64,000 bases of DNA. It comes from an uncultured Clostridia bacterium (GTDB lineage Bacteria > Bacillota > Clostridia > Christensenellales > Borkfalkiaceae). Below are positions 62,386 through 64,000 of the stretch, piece by piece. The DNA is taken from NCBI GenBank assembly GCA_947629095.1, contig CANRCK010000001.1, forward strand, positions 1 through 64,000. The letters run 5' to 3'. The notes under the pieces are model-generated. The model was not told the DNA's origin and made no database searches. It worked only from the letters and a program-made list of their open reading frames with translations. Numbering within the stretch: position 1 is the stretch's first letter; each line of letters opens with the position of its first letter. Both the position numbers and the translations under genes were made by a program.

Positions 62386-63401
62386 TTCTCCTTTGAAATT
62401 TTATAGTCTGCGGCGTATACGGTGACGGTGACAGTGCCGTGCATATCGGTTCGGAACAAATTGTTTCCGACATATAGCTGAAGATTGGCTATATCCGTGA
62501 GAGACGGACAGGACTTGGCGTTTTCGCCTACGGATATTACTGCCGCACCAACTGACAAAATATCGTAGAGCCTCGGCTCGGCATAGTCTGCAGCACAGTG
62601 GTTTGCCGTTTTGATTACCGCGCACGGGGACATTTGTACGGATACGCCATCTACCTTATAAACGCCTTTTTCGAGCCGTATGGTTTCGGCTACGCCGAGC
62701 TGTACCGAATCTGTGGCGTCGCCGAGGAACATAAATCCATGCCCGTCATATTGCAGCCAAAGGACTACCGAGGCGTTGTTGATGTTAAACTCAGTAGGCG
62801 CCGCATTCATGCTGTGATACTCGCACTCGGGAAGCTCGGCGGACATAGGTGACATCACCATAAAACTGTAGCCGTATTCAGAATTGTACGCGCCGACGCC
62901 GAACTGCGCAATCTGTATGTCGGCGCCGCTTTTTGAAAGTTCCGAATAGAACGCGGCAAACTCGTCGGTTATATATAAATTTGTGACCTGCGGCACATAT
63001 GCCGTGCCTATCTTTTTATAGCGCGCAACCTCGGCAAGCGCACCGCAATGTTCGCTCTTTACCGAAGTGCAAAAAAGATAATCGATTTTATCTATATTGC
63101 TTTTATTGAGAACGTCGAGAAGCTTATATACGTTTGAATATGTTCCGGCACCGCCGTCTATAAGCATAGTTTTTCCATCCGGAAGTTCCACCAGAGTACA
63201 GTCGCCGAAGCCGACGTCAAGATAGCGGACGCGCAGCTGTCCCAGAGGGTTTTCGTCCTTTTTAAAGTGGACGTAGGCGGTGAAATATATTACAGGAATG
63301 AAGACGTTAGTTATTATGAGCGCAATCATAACCGCCGCCACTACCGAAAGTGTGACAATTATTTTACGCCTCCTCCTATACGTCTTCTTCTTGCGTTTCA
63401 T
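62382..63401 (-). CDS. membrane-anchored ComEC-like metallo-beta-lactamase-fold protein
   Basis: 339 aa. A basic N-terminus and one membrane helix (about 14-38) are followed by a domain like the C-terminal MBL domain of ComEC: LRVRYLDVGFGDCTLVELPDG, MLIDGGAGTYSN, FLGDAT and KTANHCAADY. The metal motif HxHxDH is degraded to TSVKSEHCGAL (near residue 112), which suggests lost or altered metal binding. No channel domain is present. It is the first gene of the aro operon, so the link to chorismate synthesis may be transcriptional only. Confidence 0.83.
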   Translation of the reverse strand: MKRKKKTYRRRRKIIVTLSVVAAVMIALIITNVFIPVIYFTAYVHFKKDENPLGQLRVRYLDVGFGDCTLVELPDGKTMLIDGGAGTYSNVYKLLDVLNKSNIDKIDYLFCTSVKSEHCGALAEVARYKKIGTAYVPQVTNLYITDEFAAFYSELSKSGADIQIAQFGVGAYNSEYGYSFMVMSPMSAELPECEYHSMNAAPTEFNINNASVVLWLQYDGHGFMFLGDATDSVQLGVAETIRLEKGVYKVDGVSVQMSPCAVIKTANHCAADYAEPRLYDILSVGAAVISVGENAKSCPSLTDIANLQLYVGNNLFRTDMHGTVTVTVYAADYKISKEK

Positions 63402-63448
63402 AGTATTTCTCTTGTATTTTTACATGAAATTATACTTATACAAATTAA

Positions 63449-63477
63449 ATTATACATTAATTTGCGTTGGTTGTAAA
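63449..63477 (-). promoter_or_regulatory. promoter of the shikimate operon
   Basis: TTTACA (63472-63477) and TATAAT (63449-63454), 17-bp spacing, minus strand, about 41 nt before ATG 63401. A second TATAAT lies closer to the gene. Confidence 0.8.
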
Positions 63478-63574
63478 CAGAAAATCCGTTATAAATATTA
63501 TTTTTTAACAAAATTGGTAAAGTTTACACAAAGTTTATATTAATGCCTATTTTTATAATTAAATTAGGTTACAT

Positions 63575-63594
63575 TGTAATAATAAAATATTACA
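63575..63594. promoter_or_regulatory. inverted repeat upstream of the terminal permease gene
   Basis: Arms TGTAATA / TATTACA with ATAAAA between, next to the small palindrome TTACATTGTAA (63569-63579). It is a likely operator; the geometry is longer than a GlnR/TnrA site. Confidence 0.55.
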
Positions 63595-63617
63595 TATAGC
63601 CTGCACGGGGCTTAAAA

Positions 63618-64000
63618 ATGAGGCAGATTTTTTCGCTTATCAGGCGCGAATGCGGGTTTTTGATTGGCTCGATAATTTTGATCGGGCTGATACTTACAAT
63701 TTTTTGCGGGGCATTTCTTTCGGTAATGTCGGTATTTTTGGATGTGCCCGCGGGGATTTACGACTACTTTACGGACGTAATGAGGCTAAATGCCGTGAGT
63801 GTGCCCGACGTAACGTTTGCCGAAGCCAAAAAGCTCGGCGGGGAATGGGTTTACGCTACTAAATCGGGGCTGACCACTAACGTGGAAGTGACGGGCAAAA
63901 AGACTATTATTATAGACGCATATGAAACAAAGGATAAACCGTATGCTTATTCCTCCACCAAAAGAACGTTTGCCTGCACGCCCAAGGACGCTTACCGCTA
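63618..64000 (+). CDS. permease-like membrane protein, 5' part only
   Basis: Open from ATG 63618 to the window end (127 codons) with no stop. It begins MRQIFSLIRRECGFLIG, has a membrane helix (about 14-40), then a soluble stretch (DVPAGIYDYFTDVMRLNAVS...). This is the pattern of the N-terminus and periplasmic-type domain of FtsX/MacB-like ABC permeases. The class is inferred from topology only. The upstream SD is weak (ACGGGG). It is divergent from the shikimate operon. Confidence 0.75.
   Translation, partial: MRQIFSLIRRECGFLIGSIILIGLILTIFCGAFLSVMSVFLDVPAGIYDYFTDVMRLNAVSVPDVTFAEAKKLGGEWVYATKSGLTTNVEVTGKKTIIIDAYETKDKPYAYSSTKRTFACTPKDAYR

Noticed and set aside
63575-63594. GlnR/TnrA nitrogen-control site
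   Set aside because: The family site needs TGTNA-N7-TNACA; here the spacing is 10, so it does not fit.

Overview
The window reads as a chromosome segment of an anaerobic, probably uncultured Clostridia-type Bacillota, with moderate GC. The evidence is a Spo0A gene, the order dgt-dnaG-rpoD-trmK-nif3-zinc ribbon, a bifunctional AdhE, a probable electron-bifurcating NfnAB pair, an archaeal-type AspRS, strong Shine-Dalgarno (SD) sites at many genes, and sigma-A promoters of the TTGACA-17-TATAAT type throughout. I see no phage, insertion sequence, rRNA or CRISPR array. Species-level identity cannot be read from the sequence.

Layout. 1-8.6 kb: tRNA-Pro, two very large secreted, membrane-anchored surface proteins on the minus strand, and tRNA-Gly. 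8.7-12.3 kb: proB-proA and gdhA (glutamate and proline metabolism). 12.5-19.7 kb: tRNA-Ser, a thioesterase, an operon of a pantothenate-type transporter, coaX and hom, a Cys-rich micropeptide, a Nudix hydrolase, and a DUF4364 regulator with a TSCPD protein. 19.7-26 kb: a small protein with nfnA-nfnB, then adhE with a small kinase. 26-30 kb: tRNA-Leu, a membrane protein with a Nudix-like C-terminus, glutathione peroxidase, an XRE regulator and spo0A. 30-36.4 kb: a heterodimeric ABC exporter with an ABC-F ATPase, and an rRNA methyltransferase. 36.4-41.8 kb: serS, a P-type ATPase and an M29 aminopeptidase. 41.9-47.1 kb: a TetR-controlled ABC-2 transporter, then a divergent XRE / large membrane protein module flanked by similar hairpins. 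47.1-50.8 kb: malic enzyme, pyrophosphatase, 6S RNA and aspS2. 50.8-63.4 kb: a flavodoxin-type reductase, the DNA replication/sigma factor cluster, and a seven-gene shikimate operon (MBL-like protein, aroC, B, E, Q, K, fabG-like). The last 0.4 kb holds the start of a permease-like gene that runs off the window.

How the genes work together. The metabolic genes describe a fermenter. It interconverts NADH, NADPH and ferredoxin (NfnAB), makes ethanol (AdhE), makes NADPH or pyruvate from malate, assimilates ammonia (GdhA), makes proline and threonine/methionine precursors, and builds chorismate from DAHP except for the EPSP synthase step, whose gene is not here.

The most unusual signals are these. 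(1) At least six genes (proB, thioesterase, the nfn leader gene, the ABC exporter, the rRNA methyltransferase, serS) have a sigma-A promoter whose -10 box ends only 6-10 nt before the ATG and no SD, so their mRNAs are predicted to be leaderless. (2) The XRE / TM2-like membrane protein module carries a shared 12-bp operator candidate and two flanking palindromes. (3) A membrane protein carries a Nudix-like domain split by a charged helix. (4) Several perfect operators, notably a double TetR site, sit over promoters.
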